From Candidatus Paceibacterota bacterium (lineage in GTDB: Bacteria; Verrucomicrobiota; Verrucomicrobiia; Limisphaerales; UBA8199), in assembly GCA_035452965.1 (NCBI GenBank), contig DAOTCE010000019.1, forward strand, positions 37,243-101,242: 64,000 bases of DNA, read 5' to 3'. Of this stretch, positions 30,828 through 40,737 are shown one piece after another. Numbering within the stretch: the first letter of the stretch is position 1; each line of letters opens with the position of its first letter. The notes below the pieces were generated by a model. It was not told the DNA's origin and ran no database searches. It was given only the letters and a program-made list of their open reading frames with translations. The translations under genes and the position numbers were made by a program.

Positions 30828-33650
30828 TCAGGGGACGAGTTCGGCGCGGTAGAATCGCTGCGGCGCGTTGGTCGCCGCGTCGTCCACGAAGCTGACGGAG
30901 CCGCTGACGTTCGGTAGGTTGGTCAACGTCTCCCAGCTCGTAAGATTGCTCGAGACCAGAACCGTGTAGACCAGGCCCGGCTCAGCGCTGAGTGTAACCT
31001 GCGGCCGCCGGTCGGGCAGCCAGGCGATGGCCTCGAAGCGCGCGGGCTTGCTGAAGAAACGCAGGATGTCCGCCATGTAGGCGCTGCGCGTTGTGGCGTT
31101 GGTGATGGTCTCGAAGGGAAAGCCGAAATAGACGACTTTGCCGCCGCCTGCCGAGCCGTCGTATTGCACCGCGGCGGTGCCGCCGCTGCCGCCCACATAG
31201 CTCAGCGCTGCGCTGGCCCCGGCGCCCAGGGGCGTGAGCGCATCCGGGTTCTGCACCCAGTATATCCCATTTGTGCCGTTGTCGAACGTGGCGTCGCCGC
31301 TGCCGGCAAAGATTGTCCCGCCCGCCGGGCTAACTGTGTAGCTGCCGCTATTGTTGTTGGCGTCCGCGCCGAGATCAGCGTGGAGCGCGTTGTTCAGGAA
31401 AGCACGATCGGCTGCGGCAGGTCCAGTGGCGCGGTCCAGATCCCACCCAATGTCCGCGCCGGATACGAACAGGTGGCCGCCCGCGCCGCGGAAGGTGTTG
31501 AGGAAGCTGCGCTCCACGCTGCGGAAGGTGTTGGTCAGGCTCGTGCCGCATTCCCAGACCACGATGTCGTAATTGCCGAGGCTAACCTTAGCGCTGGTCA
31601 CCGCCTGGCGGGAGCAGGAATCGAACGGCATTCCGAAGGCGCTGATGGCTTTGCCGTGCTGCACCACATAGTCAAACGCGTTATTGGCTTGCGGCATCAC
31701 CCGGCCGGTGGCCCCGGTGTTGCCCGGCGGCACATAATTGGTCTTAGTGAGGTCCTGGCGCAGATTGGTCGTGCGGTCGAACCGGTCAAAGGCGTTCACA
31801 AAGAGCACCCGCGACTGCGCCGGATTCGAAGCGCGCCGGCAACCGACGACTTCTGACGGAAACGATTGGCCCCCGTTGTTCACTGCCGCCACGCGGAAAT
31901 AGTAATCCGCATCGGCGGGCAGTGTCGTCAGCGTTGTCGAAGTCGTCCCGCCGCCGCCCACCGCCACGGGACTGCCAAAGCCGTAGCCATTCGTGGAGAC
32001 ATAGACGACATAGCCCGTCGCCGCGCCGCTGCCGGCTTGCGCAAGCGGGGTGTTCCAGGAAATCTGCACGCCCGTCGGCACGGCCACCGCGCGGACGCTG
32101 TAAGGTGGTTCAGGCAGGAAATTCAGCGCCAACCCGTCATACTTATTCATATACTTCACCACGGCGTGATAAGCAGCCCGGGCGACCCAATTCCGCGCCT
32201 TGGGATCCAGCAGCAGCTTGATGTCTTCCGTATTGTCGTGGAAGGCCACCTCGATGATGGTGGCGTCCATCTCGCCGCTGAAATTGGCCGTGTTGATCTC
32301 GGCGTAACTCCCGTCGCCGTAAGTGATGTAGGGACTGCGATCGTGCCAGGGCACCTCCAGGAAGGCATTCATGCTCGTCAGATCATAGGTGACTTCCTGG
32401 CCGCAGGCTGTGGCAAGCCAGACCTGATTGGGCGTGCGGTCGGCCGCGTTGCTGTTGTAAAGCCCGACTGTGCCCCGCGCGGTCGCCGTGTTCGTATTTC
32501 CTGAGGTGGCATTGGAATGGAACCCGATGTAGATACGCTTGTACATGCTGGAAACGACGTTTGTGTAGTTCATCTCCCGCGCCATCCGCGCCGTGGTGCC
32601 GAAGTCATCCGTTTCGTCATTACTGCCCGGAATGTCGTAGATCTCGCTCGACTGCCCTTGCCCCAGCGAGTTCTGCACCCAGTAACGCGTCGCCTCCTCC
32701 TCGCGCGGGTATGTGGAGACTTTCCCGCCCCGTGCGATCGAGCCCATCCCGTTGCCGAACCGAATTGCGTCGGCGATGACAACGCCCGTGGCGCCGGGCA
32801 CCGGCCCCAGATTGCTGACCAGCACCGCGCCATCAGCCGAATTCGCGCCGGCTGCGAAGTAGTAGGTGCCCAGGTAAACCCACCCGTTGCCCACCATGTG
32901 ATGCGGCACGCGCACCAGCGCCTCGCCTCCCGTATGGCGGATGCGGTAGAGCTGGTTGGTCCGGTCGCTGCCTGCGGTCACCCACGTGTAAACCGGGTAG
33001 AAGCCTGTTAACGGTATGTTGGGCGTGTAAGTCGCCGTGGCAGACTCGGTGTCGGACACAGCCGCGGAGCGGGACGGCACATCGCCCGCGCTGCCGTAGA
33101 ACACCGTGTCGCTGGTGTCGCTCCAAGCGCCGCTCCATGTCACGCCGGCACTGTCATTGTCCAGCACCACCTCGTTGGTTTGATGTCCCACTGGCCGCAG
33201 CGGCACCACCGTGGCGCCGGCGTTAAAGCAGTAGAAGGCGAACAGGGTCATCTGGTCCAGGTTGCCGTTGTCCTCGTTGATGCCCGCATACTCGGGCCGG
33301 CACAATCGCCAGGCGCTCGGATCGTACACCCATCCATGCCGCGCGCCGGCAAAGACGATCCGCCCGCTCAACGCCCCACTCGGTTGCCCGGGCGCCGGCG
33401 CAATGGGGCCCACCGCCGCCGGTCCAGCCGACGCCTCCGCCAGCGCGTCATAGGACAGGCTGGCCTGGGCTGCCAGCGCTTCGGCGGGAAGCGGTTCCGG
33501 TGTCAGGAATGCCCCCGCGGCGGACTCAGGCCGGTCTTCCTGAGTCGCGCGCAGGCCGGGCGCAAAGCCGGCCAGCACCAGGCATAACACGCCGCCAACG
33601 GGGAAGAAGTTCGCTCGCAAGAGCCGGAAACAGCCAGGCAGAGAATTCAT
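30828..33650 (-). CDS. Secreted N-acetylmuramoyl-L-alanine amidase-like protein with golvesin and Fn3 domains
   Basis: Of 940 aa, a signal peptide comes first (start MNSLPGCFRLLRANFFPVGG). A golvesin/xanthan-lyase-type domain follows (V-T-W-S-G-A-W-S-D-T through about residue 300). Then an Amidase_3-like region has R-I-Y-I-G-F-H-S-N-A and A-T-I-I-E-V-A-F-H-D-N, supplying the zinc-binding His and catalytic Glu. A fibronectin type III domain (P-P-Y-S-V-R-A-V-A-V) and a long C-terminal region complete it. It probably remodels peptidoglycan or an extracellular polymer. It is the first complete chromosomal gene after comM, convergent with it. Confidence 0.75.
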   Translation of the reverse strand: MNSLPGCFRLLRANFFPVGGVLCLVLAGFAPGLRATQEDRPESAAGAFLTPEPLPAEALAAQASLSYDALAEASAGPAAVGPIAPAPGQPSGALSGRIVFAGARHGWVYDPSAWRLCRPEYAGINEDNGNLDQMTLFAFYCFNAGATVVPLRPVGHQTNEVVLDNDSAGVTWSGAWSDTSDTVFYGSAGDVPSRSAAVSDTESATATYTPNIPLTGFYPVYTWVTAGSDRTNQLYRIRHTGGEALVRVPHHMVGNGWVYLGTYYFAAGANSADGAVLVSNLGPVPGATGVVIADAIRFGNGMGSIARGGKVSTYPREEEATRYWVQNSLGQGQSSEIYDIPGSNDETDDFGTTARMAREMNYTNVVSSMYKRIYIGFHSNATSGNTNTATARGTVGLYNSNAADRTPNQVWLATACGQEVTYDLTSMNAFLEVPWHDRSPYITYGDGSYAEINTANFSGEMDATIIEVAFHDNTEDIKLLLDPKARNWVARAAYHAVVKYMNKYDGLALNFLPEPPYSVRAVAVPTGVQISWNTPLAQAGSGAATGYVVYVSTNGYGFGSPVAVGGGGTTSTTLTTLPADADYYFRVAAVNNGGQSFPSEVVGCRRASNPAQSRVLFVNAFDRFDRTTNLRQDLTKTNYVPPGNTGATGRVMPQANNAFDYVVQHGKAISAFGMPFDSCSRQAVTSAKVSLGNYDIVVWECGTSLTNTFRSVERSFLNTFRGAGGHLFVSGADIGWDLDRATGPAAADRAFLNNALHADLGADANNNSGSYTVSPAGGTIFAGSGDATFDNGTNGIYWVQNPDALTPLGAGASAALSYVGGSGGTAAVQYDGSAGGGKVVYFGFPFETITNATTRSAYMADILRFFSKPARFEAIAWLPDRRPQVTLSAEPGLVYTVLVSSNLTSWETLTNLPNVSGSVSFVDDAATNAPQRFYRAELVP

Positions 33651-33799
33651 AATCAGCACATCGCCAATCCGAGTCCTTCTCGGACATCTGCCCACTCTAG
33701 CCCACCTGCGACGGCTGAATCAACTGATTCGACAGAAAGTTGTGGTGTGGGCAATCAACGGCCGACTTGTGGCGCGCAACTACAGCCGGCCGCGGTTGC

Positions 33800-36358
33800 T
33801 CAGGACCGAATGAACACCAGCGCCTCCTGCTCGGACGTATCGGCTCGGAGCCAGACGCGTTGGGAGGCGCCGCCGCATTCGATCACCTTCACGACCTCCG
33901 CGAGGGCCGCGGCGCCGGGATCAAGGCTTAGCAGCCGGTTGGGCGCCTGGCGGAACCATTCCTCGTTGATGCTGTTGTCAGACTTCTTCGGGAAGTAGGC
34001 CACGTAGAGCATGTCGTGCTCCACCAGATCATTGAAGAAGTGCGTGCCCAGCGACACATCCGGGATGAGGTTCTCGTGCATGGCCACGACCTCGCACACG
34101 ACGGAAGCGCGGCTGATTTCAGTGAACGAGACGGGGATGCCCAGCGAAGGGCTATGCGTGCCCCAGCGCCCGGGCCCGATCAGCATGAGCCCGCGGTCAT
34201 CTGCGGCCTGGAGCCGATTGAGTTTTCCAATCAGCCGGGCCACCGCATAGCGGGACTGCTCGGGGAGCGCCGCGTACTGATCGGTGACAATGTAGATGAT
34301 CCGGCTGAGGGGTTGCTCGCGCGAAACGCCAATCACACCGCCATGAGCTGCCAGCAGGGTTGTGTGCGCGGCGGGCACCGGAGGGGCCACGCCAATGCTC
34401 TCACGCCGGATTTGAAAGGTGCGGCATTGGAGCAAGTGGATGCGATAAGAGCCGTCGCCCAGGAAGTTCACGGTGAATTCAATGTCCACCGGGTGCTCAT
34501 AGACCGACTCCAGGATCTCCAGCATGCGGCGCAGGTCCCGCGCCACCGGCGTTTCCCGGAGCAACCGGTCGAATGTGACGAGAGGATAATCCCGGGCCGC
34601 CCGCGTGAGGTAGAGGTCGAGCGGGAAGTCGGGTCCTTCTTCGATGACGTCCTGGAAAGGCAGGGAGACGAACTTATCATCCTGCAAGTCGAGGCAATCC
34701 ATGCGCCGCTGGGAATGCTCGCACACATCGTCGAAATCCGCCTCGGGCCGGCGGGAGGGAGCGTTCAGCGCCACCAGGCGGGTATAATCGTCGTCGCTGC
34801 GGTCCACGGCCCGGGTGCCGAGGCCAAAGACCAGCCGCACCACTCCGGCCTGCGGCTGGATATCCTTGTGCCAGGCAAAGGGATTAAAGGAGAGCCCCAC
34901 GCCGGCTGCTTGGGGGTAGTAGTAGCGGCCATTGGGAGCGCCGCTCACCCGCATGATAAGCAGCGCCATCCGCTCCTCACTCTCCAGCAGGCCGCGGCGT
35001 TTGCGGTAGAGCAGCGCCTCTTCGTCCAGCACGCTCGCATAAACGCGGCGAACCGCCTCGAGCAGGCCCTGCTTGCGCTGCTCCCGCGAGCCGCGGTTGG
35101 CGACAAACACGCTCTCGTACTTGCCGGAGAAGGCGTTGCCCCGCTCGTCCTCCAGAATGGAGCTGGAGCGCACGATGTAGGGCGATTCGCCGAAATAATC
35201 CAGCATCCCCTGGAACTGCTCCAGAATGCCCGCCGGGAACTGTCCCTGGAGGATGCGTTTGCGCCCCTCGTCCAGGCCCTGCAGAAAGGACGCGGGCTTC
35301 TTCTGCTGCTCGCGAATCCACCAGACTTGATTCTGCACCAGGAAAGTGACGAACACTTCCGCCCCCACGAAGAAGGAATCGTGCACCTCCAGCCGCGCGG
35401 CCAGGCCGGGGTCGCGTTCACGCAGAATCGCGCGCGCCACGAGCATGCCGAGAGTCTTGCCGCCGACCGAGCCGATCCCGATCATGCGGTCGCGGACGGC
35501 CAGATAATCTTCGAGCTTGAGGAACCGTTCCGCCAGGGCGGCGATGCCGGAGCGGTGCACGCGCAGCGCCCAGCGGACCCGCCGCAGCGTATCCTCGAGC
35601 CGCTCGGGAGGGCAACGGTCCTGGCGGTATTCTTCGGCCACTGATTCAGCCTCACGGAACAGCCGCCGCCAATGGCCCATGCGCTGGTCGCTCTGGAGGC
35701 GCGGCCACTGCGTGTGCGACAGGATGGGCGCCAGGACCGCGCTCTCCTTCACCGGCCGGTACCGGTCGCCGCTGCGCACGTGCAGGGTGTTCATGACCTC
35801 GCGCGACCGGTGCTGGACCTTCACCGGGCGGATATAGAGCCGCCCGTCCAGCCGGAACACATCGAGCATGAACTGCGTGATGTTGCGGATTGGCTCGACC
35901 GCGTAGGCCGAGTGCAGGTCGCGGAAGATGCCGAAGTAGGTCACAGTCTCCAGATCCAGCAGCCGGGGGCAGGTGAGTTGGAAGAAGTTGCCGAGACCCT
36001 GATCGGAGACCCAGGTGTCCGCGAGGTGCGAGAGGCAGTCGAAGACATACAAGGTGCCCCGGCCGGCGTTTTCGATCACGGCATGGACATTGCGCACAAA
36101 GGCCTCGAATCCGGCTTTGGGATCCAGGTCATGTTGCTCGACCGCAGGACCCGGCGACAGCAGCTGCGGGTGGTCGGCAAAGCGGAAGTAGACCAGGCGC
36201 CGGCCGGCCGCCTGGGCGGCCGCGGCGTAAGGCGACACGAACTCCTGGTAATCAGCGATCGCATCCACCTCCCAGACGATATTATCGCCCGGTTCGATGC
36301 CACTCAGCACCGCGTCGAGCCCGGGCAGGCCTGTCGTTGCTGGAGGCTGGTGCTGCAT
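33800..36358 (-). CDS. KaiC-like domain fused to PEP/pyruvate-binding domain, 852 aa
   Basis: The first 200 residues (TGLPGLDAVLSGIEPGDNIV) look like a RecA/KaiC-type domain lacking a clear Walker A GKT. The middle (I-G-S-V-G-G-K-T-L-G-M, then N-A-F-S-G-K-Y-E-S-V-F-V) is a PPDK/PEP-synthase N-terminal nucleotide-binding domain, where I-x-x-x-G-G-K is typical. The catalytic phospho-His swivel domain and C-terminal barrel of PPDK are not seen. It is therefore not a full dikinase and its substrate is unknown. It lies 36 bp upstream-adjacent to gdhA on the same strand (downstream in transcription). Start at 36358; an alternative lies at 36382. Confidence 0.7.
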   Translation of the reverse strand: MQHQPPATTGLPGLDAVLSGIEPGDNIVWEVDAIADYQEFVSPYAAAAQAAGRRLVYFRFADHPQLLSPGPAVEQHDLDPKAGFEAFVRNVHAVIENAGRGTLYVFDCLSHLADTWVSDQGLGNFFQLTCPRLLDLETVTYFGIFRDLHSAYAVEPIRNITQFMLDVFRLDGRLYIRPVKVQHRSREVMNTLHVRSGDRYRPVKESAVLAPILSHTQWPRLQSDQRMGHWRRLFREAESVAEEYRQDRCPPERLEDTLRRVRWALRVHRSGIAALAERFLKLEDYLAVRDRMIGIGSVGGKTLGMLVARAILRERDPGLAARLEVHDSFFVGAEVFVTFLVQNQVWWIREQQKKPASFLQGLDEGRKRILQGQFPAGILEQFQGMLDYFGESPYIVRSSSILEDERGNAFSGKYESVFVANRGSREQRKQGLLEAVRRVYASVLDEEALLYRKRRGLLESEERMALLIMRVSGAPNGRYYYPQAAGVGLSFNPFAWHKDIQPQAGVVRLVFGLGTRAVDRSDDDYTRLVALNAPSRRPEADFDDVCEHSQRRMDCLDLQDDKFVSLPFQDVIEEGPDFPLDLYLTRAARDYPLVTFDRLLRETPVARDLRRMLEILESVYEHPVDIEFTVNFLGDGSYRIHLLQCRTFQIRRESIGVAPPVPAAHTTLLAAHGGVIGVSREQPLSRIIYIVTDQYAALPEQSRYAVARLIGKLNRLQAADDRGLMLIGPGRWGTHSPSLGIPVSFTEISRASVVCEVVAMHENLIPDVSLGTHFFNDLVEHDMLYVAYFPKKSDNSINEEWFRQAPNRLLSLDPGAAALAEVVKVIECGGASQRVWLRADTSEQEALVFIRS

Positions 36359-36394
36359 GTTCGACTGCCGTCCCCGGACCACCAGCGGGCTGCG

Positions 36395-37735
36395 CTAGAC
36401 TAATCCCTGGTCAAGCATTGCGTCGGCCACCTTGACGAAGCCGGCGATATTGGCGCCCATCACATAGTTGCCGGGCGCGCCGTATTCCTCGGCCGTCTCG
36501 CGGCAGTTGTTGTGAATATCCACCATGATGCGATGCAGGCGTTGATCCACTTCCTCGCGATTCCAGCTCAAACGCATGGAATTCTGCGTCATTTCCAGTC
36601 CGGACGTGGCCACGCCGCCCGCATTGGCGGCTTTGCCGGGGCCGTAAAGGATGCCGGCTTGCAGATAGACAGCAACGGCCTCGGGGGCGGAGGGCATGTT
36701 CGCGCCCTCGGAAACCAGCTTGCAGCCGTTCTTGAGCAGCGTTTTGGCCTCTTCGCCGCTGATCTCGTTCTGAGTGGCGCTCGGAAAGGCACAGTCGCAC
36801 GGCACCGACCAGGGCCGCTCGCCGGCCAGGTAGGTTGCGCGGAACTTCTGCGCGTACTCCTTGATGCGTCCGCGGCGCACGTTTTTCAGGTCCAGCACCC
36901 ACGCCAGCTTCTCCGCGTCAATCCCGGCCGGGTCGTGGATGGTTCCCTCCGAATCCGACAGCGTGACCGGTTTGGCGCCGCATTGCAGGAGTTTCTCCAC
37001 GGTGTATTGCGCGACGTTGCCGGAGCCGGAAACCGCGCACACTTTGCCGGCGAGCGAATCACTGCGCGTATTGAGCATCTCCTCGGCGAAGTACACCGCG
37101 CCGTAACCGGTGGCCTGCGGCCGGATGAGCGAACCGCCCCAGTTGAGGCCCTTGCCCGTGAGCACACCGCAGAAATCGCTCTTGAGCCGCTTGTATTGGC
37201 CGAACAGGTAACCGATCTCCCGGCCGCCCACGCCGATATCGCCCGCGGGAACGTCCATGTCCGGACCGATATGCCGGAACAGCTCGGTCATAAAGCTCTG
37301 GCAGAAGCGCATCACCTCGCTGTTGGACTTGCCCTTCGGGTCGAAATCGGAGCCGCCTTTGGCGCCGCCCATTGGGAGCGTGGTCAGCGAGTTCTTGAAG
37401 ATCTGTTCAAAGGCGAGGAACTTGAGGATGCCGAGGTTGACGCTCGGGTGAAAGCGCAGCCCGCCCTTGTAGGGGCCGATGGCGCTGTTGAACTGCACGC
37501 GGAAACCGCGGTTGACCTGCATCCGGCCGGCGTCATCCTGCCAGGCAACGCGGAAAATGATCTGCCGCTCCGGCTCCACGATCCGCTCGAGGATTTGCGC
37601 CTCGCGGTATTTGCCATGCCGTTCGATGACGGGGCCAAGCGACTCAAGCACCTCCCGCGCGGCTTGAAGAAACTCGGGTTCGCCGGCGTTGCGGCGGGAT
37701 ACTCCCTCCAGGACTTCCGCAGTATAAGTGCTCAT
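36395..37735 (-). CDS. gdhA: Glutamate dehydrogenase (NADP-type)
   Basis: 446 aa, normal for the bacterial hexameric enzyme. P-M-G-G-A-K-G-G-S-D-F-D-P-K-G-K holds the catalytic lysine region. K-G-G-L-R-F-H-P-S-V-N binds glutamate, and the C-A-V-S-G-S-G-N-V-A-Q Rossmann loop binds the cofactor. It converts 2-oxoglutarate and ammonia to glutamate in nitrogen assimilation. The KaiC-like/PEP-binding gene follows closely in transcription, so the two may share a transcript. Confidence 0.96.
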   Translation of the reverse strand: MSTYTAEVLEGVSRRNAGEPEFLQAAREVLESLGPVIERHGKYREAQILERIVEPERQIIFRVAWQDDAGRMQVNRGFRVQFNSAIGPYKGGLRFHPSVNLGILKFLAFEQIFKNSLTTLPMGGAKGGSDFDPKGKSNSEVMRFCQSFMTELFRHIGPDMDVPAGDIGVGGREIGYLFGQYKRLKSDFCGVLTGKGLNWGGSLIRPQATGYGAVYFAEEMLNTRSDSLAGKVCAVSGSGNVAQYTVEKLLQCGAKPVTLSDSEGTIHDPAGIDAEKLAWVLDLKNVRRGRIKEYAQKFRATYLAGERPWSVPCDCAFPSATQNEISGEEAKTLLKNGCKLVSEGANMPSAPEAVAVYLQAGILYGPGKAANAGGVATSGLEMTQNSMRLSWNREEVDQRLHRIMVDIHNNCRETAEEYGAPGNYVMGANIAGFVKVADAMLDQGLV

Positions 37736-37856
37736 TTGTCAGGATTCTCAAAGGGCATCAATGCCAGGCCGGTAATTTATAGCGGCAAACTCCAAAGGTG
37801 CAAGTTCGGCCGCCGGTGGCAAGGCGCCATCGGCTGCTTTGATCCCGGCACTGGTG

Positions 37857-38789
37857 CTACTTGTCGGCGGCTTCGAACGTTGCCACGATTGGCCGGTGGT
37901 CCGAGCCGACGCCCCAGTTGGCAAGGGCCAGCACGCAGGTGCCGCCGGGGACCCATTCGCGCGCCATCCCGGGACTGAGGAGCAGGAAATCAATGCGGCT
38001 GTAAGCGTCCTCCCTTCCGTAATAATGAGTCCACGTGATGTTGCGCGGGTCCCAGGCGGGGTTTGTGCTTGGGGCATCATCGCCGTTGCGTTCGGCGGGG
38101 CGAGTGTCCGTCAGCTTGTACTTGCCTCGGCCAATGACTGCCCTGGTGGGGGCGGCGTCCTTGTGGTCGTTGAAGTCGCCGAGGACCACCAGGTTGGCGT
38201 TCGGGTTGGCGGCAAACCGGGCGTCCACCTTCTCGCGCAGCAACTTGGCTTCTTCCAGGCGCAGTTCGGCCTCGTCGGCCTGGGCGATGGGCCGTTTGGA
38301 CTTGAGGTGCGCGGCGATGAGGGTGAATGAGTAATTCGGGTTCACCGCGATGTCCACCTCGGCAAAGCCGCGGCTGACGTGAAACCGGCGCCCGCTCAAC
38401 AGGAAGTTGTCGTTCGTATGCGAGCGGCGGGCGCTGAACGGGAACTTGCTCAGGACCGCGACGTGGACGTTGGTGTCGAAGCCGGCGACGTGTTCCCAAT
38501 AGGGGAGGTCGAGGCCCTCGGCCTTGAGCGAGTCGCGGAGCTCAATCAGCGCGCTGATTGAGCCCATCTCCTGCAGGGCGAGCACATCGGGGCTGAGGGC
38601 GCGGATGCTCTCGCGGATCTTGGCCTTCGCCTCGGCGGATTTGACATAGCGGGTCTCCGTGGCTGCATCGAGATAATTCTCCACATTGTAGGTGGCGACG
38701 CGGAACGTCTCCGCGCCGGCGAACCGGGCGGCCGGCAGCAGGGCCAGCAAAGTGATTACGGGGGGAAGCAGGCGTGCGGGTATTTTCAT
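37857..38789 (-). CDS. Secreted endonuclease/exonuclease/phosphatase-family protein
   Basis: 310 aa with a signal peptide (LLPPVITLLALLPAARFAGA). EEP-fold motifs follow: A-T-Y-N-V-E-N-Y, D-V-L-A-L-Q-E-M-G, V-V-L-G-D-F-N-D-H and G-S-D-H-R-P-I-V-A. These form the metal site and the catalytic Asp-His pair. Targets could be extracellular nucleic acid or phosphoesters; the family does not tell. Monocistronic. Confidence 0.88.
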   Translation of the reverse strand: MKIPARLLPPVITLLALLPAARFAGAETFRVATYNVENYLDAATETRYVKSAEAKAKIRESIRALSPDVLALQEMGSISALIELRDSLKAEGLDLPYWEHVAGFDTNVHVAVLSKFPFSARRSHTNDNFLLSGRRFHVSRGFAEVDIAVNPNYSFTLIAAHLKSKRPIAQADEAELRLEEAKLLREKVDARFAANPNANLVVLGDFNDHKDAAPTRAVIGRGKYKLTDTRPAERNGDDAPSTNPAWDPRNITWTHYYGREDAYSRIDFLLLSPGMAREWVPGGTCVLALANWGVGSDHRPIVATFEAADK

Positions 38790-38882
38790 ACCGGCGGTAA
38801 TATTCGGAGGTCCGGCTCAAGTCAAAGGAGTTTTTGGGGCAAAACCTTTTGCAAAACATCGCTTCACTGTTACGTTGCGAAT

Positions 38883-39782
38883 ATGTTCAAGCCGAGTGAG
38901 AACAAATCGGGCCGTCTGCGTCGCCGTCCGGCCACCGCGAAGGGGCGGCACGCGAGCCGGGGCAACGGAACGGCGCGGGTCAGCGTGGAGCGCGGGCGCG
39001 CCACCCTGGAGCCGCTGCATGACAAGCAGAGCGAGCGCGACCACCGCGAGTTGCGCATTGACAAGGTGGGAGTGCGGGGGTTGCGTTTCCCCATCCAGGT
39101 GCGGGACAAGGCGCGCGCGGTGCAGAACACGGTCGCCACGATCGGCATGTTTGTGGATTTGCCCATGGAATTCAAAGGCACCCACATGAGCCGCTTCCTC
39201 GAGGTGCTCAACGCGCATGGCAACATCATCCACGTCGAGAACATCAGCGACATCCTTCACGCGCTGCAGGAGAAGTTTCACGCAGCGACCTCGCATTTGG
39301 AGATCGAATTCCCCTATTTCATGGTGAAGCGGGCGCCGGTGACGGGAAAGGAAAGCGTCATGGATTACCGGGCGCGTTTCGATGCGGCGGCGAGCCACAG
39401 GGAGATCGAGTTTCTGCTGACGGTGAAAGCGAATGTAACCACCCTTTGCCCGTGCTCGAAGGCCATTGCCGCCTACGGCGCGCACAACCAGCGGAGCGAG
39501 GTTACCGTGCAAATTCGCTCCCGCAAATCCGTGTGGATTGAGGATGTGATCGCCATTATCGAGGGCTCCGCCAGCTCGGAGCTGTATGCGCTGTTAAAGC
39601 GGCAGGACGAAAAGGCGGTTACGGAACGGGCTTATGACAATCCGGTGTTTGTGGAAGACCTGGTGCGCAACGTGGTTGTCCGGCTCAAGGCTCACCCGGA
39701 TGTGACCTGGTACAAGGTCGAGGCGGAGAACCAGGAGAGCATCCATAACCACAATGCCTACGCCTGTATCGAGAAGCACTGA
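38883..39782 (+). CDS. folE2: GTP cyclohydrolase FolE2
   Basis: 299 aa, with the FolE2 landmarks F-K-G-T-H-M-S-R-F, T-T-L-C-P-C-S-K-A-I (metal Cys) and A-E-N-Q-E-S-I-H-N-H-N-A-Y-A. It makes dihydroneopterin triphosphate for folate and related pathways without needing zinc. I see no Zur-type palindrome upstream. The first 50 basic residues are longer than in many FolE2 proteins, so a later start is possible. Confidence 0.93.
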   Translation: MFKPSENKSGRLRRRPATAKGRHASRGNGTARVSVERGRATLEPLHDKQSERDHRELRIDKVGVRGLRFPIQVRDKARAVQNTVATIGMFVDLPMEFKGTHMSRFLEVLNAHGNIIHVENISDILHALQEKFHAATSHLEIEFPYFMVKRAPVTGKESVMDYRARFDAAASHREIEFLLTVKANVTTLCPCSKAIAAYGAHNQRSEVTVQIRSRKSVWIEDVIAIIEGSASSELYALLKRQDEKAVTERAYDNPVFVEDLVRNVVVRLKAHPDVTWYKVEAENQESIHNHNAYACIEKH

Positions 39783-39973
39783 CCGGCTGCCCCGATGACG
39801 CCGCCCGGGCCGGGGGGCGGGCGGGGCCGGCGTGGGTGCAAATTCCTGAAGATTGTTGTGGAACTTCTGCGTTCCTTTGATACATTCCCACGCTTTCAAC
39901 CGGACCCGCAAAGTTCGGGATGAGAGTTTGCAGAGCCATTTGACCGATCGGAAAGAACCGAGCAGTTTGAGTT

Positions 39974-40558
39974 GTGAGTGCGAAGAAGAAGAAGAAGATC
40001 AGCAAAGTGAAGCGGTCGTCCAAGCCGCACGGCTTGGCCACCGCCGCGGCCATTCTTGGCCGCCCGATCGTGAAGTCGAAGAGTAACGGCAGGGCGAAGG
40101 TCAAGGCGCAGTGGGCCAAGTACTACAGTAGGCTGCTGGAGTTGCGCGATCAGCTGACGCGGCAGATGGATGGGCTGGCCAAAGAGTCCGCCCAGGAGAT
40201 GCCCGGCTACAGCCTGCACATGGCGGATTCCGGCACCGATAATTTCGACCGAGATTTCGCTTTGAGCCTGCTTTCCGCCGACCAGGACGCGATGTACGAG
40301 ATTGAGGAGGCGCTCAAGCGGATCGAGAAGAACACCTACGGCATTTGTGAGCTTACGGGCAAGCCGATCCCCCGGAAGCGTTTGGAGGCCATCCCCTGGA
40401 CGCGGTTTACCGTGCAGGCCCAGGCGCAGTTGGAGCGCGAAGGCGCCTTGCGGCAACGCCGCCTGGGAGCGCTCGGGACCGTGGATGCCGTCGGCTTGGC
40501 CGAAGTTGAACCTGAGGAAGATGAGGCTGAAGAGAAGCCTAAAGAGAAAGAATCGTAA
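39974..40558 (+). CDS. DksA/TraR-type protein with degenerate zinc finger, 194 aa
   Basis: A lysine-rich start is followed by a coiled-coil pair (YYSRLLELRDQLTRQMDGLA through EALKRIEKN) and the DksA finger position Y-G-I-C-E-L-T-G-K-P-I-P-x-x-R-L-E-A-I-P-W. Only one of the four zinc Cys remains, as in Cys-poor DksA relatives. The tail is acidic. GTG start at 39974. Its TAA overlaps the rpmG ATG, so it is co-expressed with two ribosomal protein genes. It likely acts on RNA polymerase through the secondary channel. Confidence 0.82.
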   Translation: MSAKKKKKISKVKRSSKPHGLATAAAILGRPIVKSKSNGRAKVKAQWAKYYSRLLELRDQLTRQMDGLAKESAQEMPGYSLHMADSGTDNFDRDFALSLLSADQDAMYEIEEALKRIEKNTYGICELTGKPIPRKRLEAIPWTRFTVQAQAQLEREGALRQRRLGALGTVDAVGLAEVEPEEDEAEEKPKEKES

Positions 40559-40725
40559 TGCCCCGCGAAATCATCACCATCGAATGCACGGAGGCGCGCA
40601 AGGAAGGCAAGTCCCCTTCGCGCTACACCACCACACGGAACAAGAAGCTCAAGCCGGAGAAGCTGGAAATCAAGAAATACAACCCGGCCTTGCGGCGCCA
40701 CACTGTCCATCGCGAAATCAAGTAG
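40558..40725 (+). CDS. rpmG: 50S ribosomal protein L33
   Basis: A 55-aa protein beginning M-P-R-E-I-I-T-I-E-C-T-E-A and continuing S-R-Y-T-T-T-R-N-K-K-L-K-P-E-K-L-E-I-K-K-Y. This is the L33 signature. It starts on the last base of the DksA-like stop (ATGA-type overlap). Confidence 0.93.
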   Translation: MPREIITIECTEARKEGKSPSRYTTTRNKKLKPEKLEIKKYNPALRRHTVHREIK

Positions 40726-40737
40726 CCACCACGACTT

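Noticed and set aside
34016..35644. Long plus-strand frame of 542 codons
   Set aside because: It lies opposite the KaiC-like/PEP-binding gene; His-, Gln- and Glu-rich composition is typical of the antisense frame of GC-rich coding DNA.
36512..37978. 488-codon plus-strand frame
   Set aside because: Antisense to gdhA, which is unmistakable on the minus strand.
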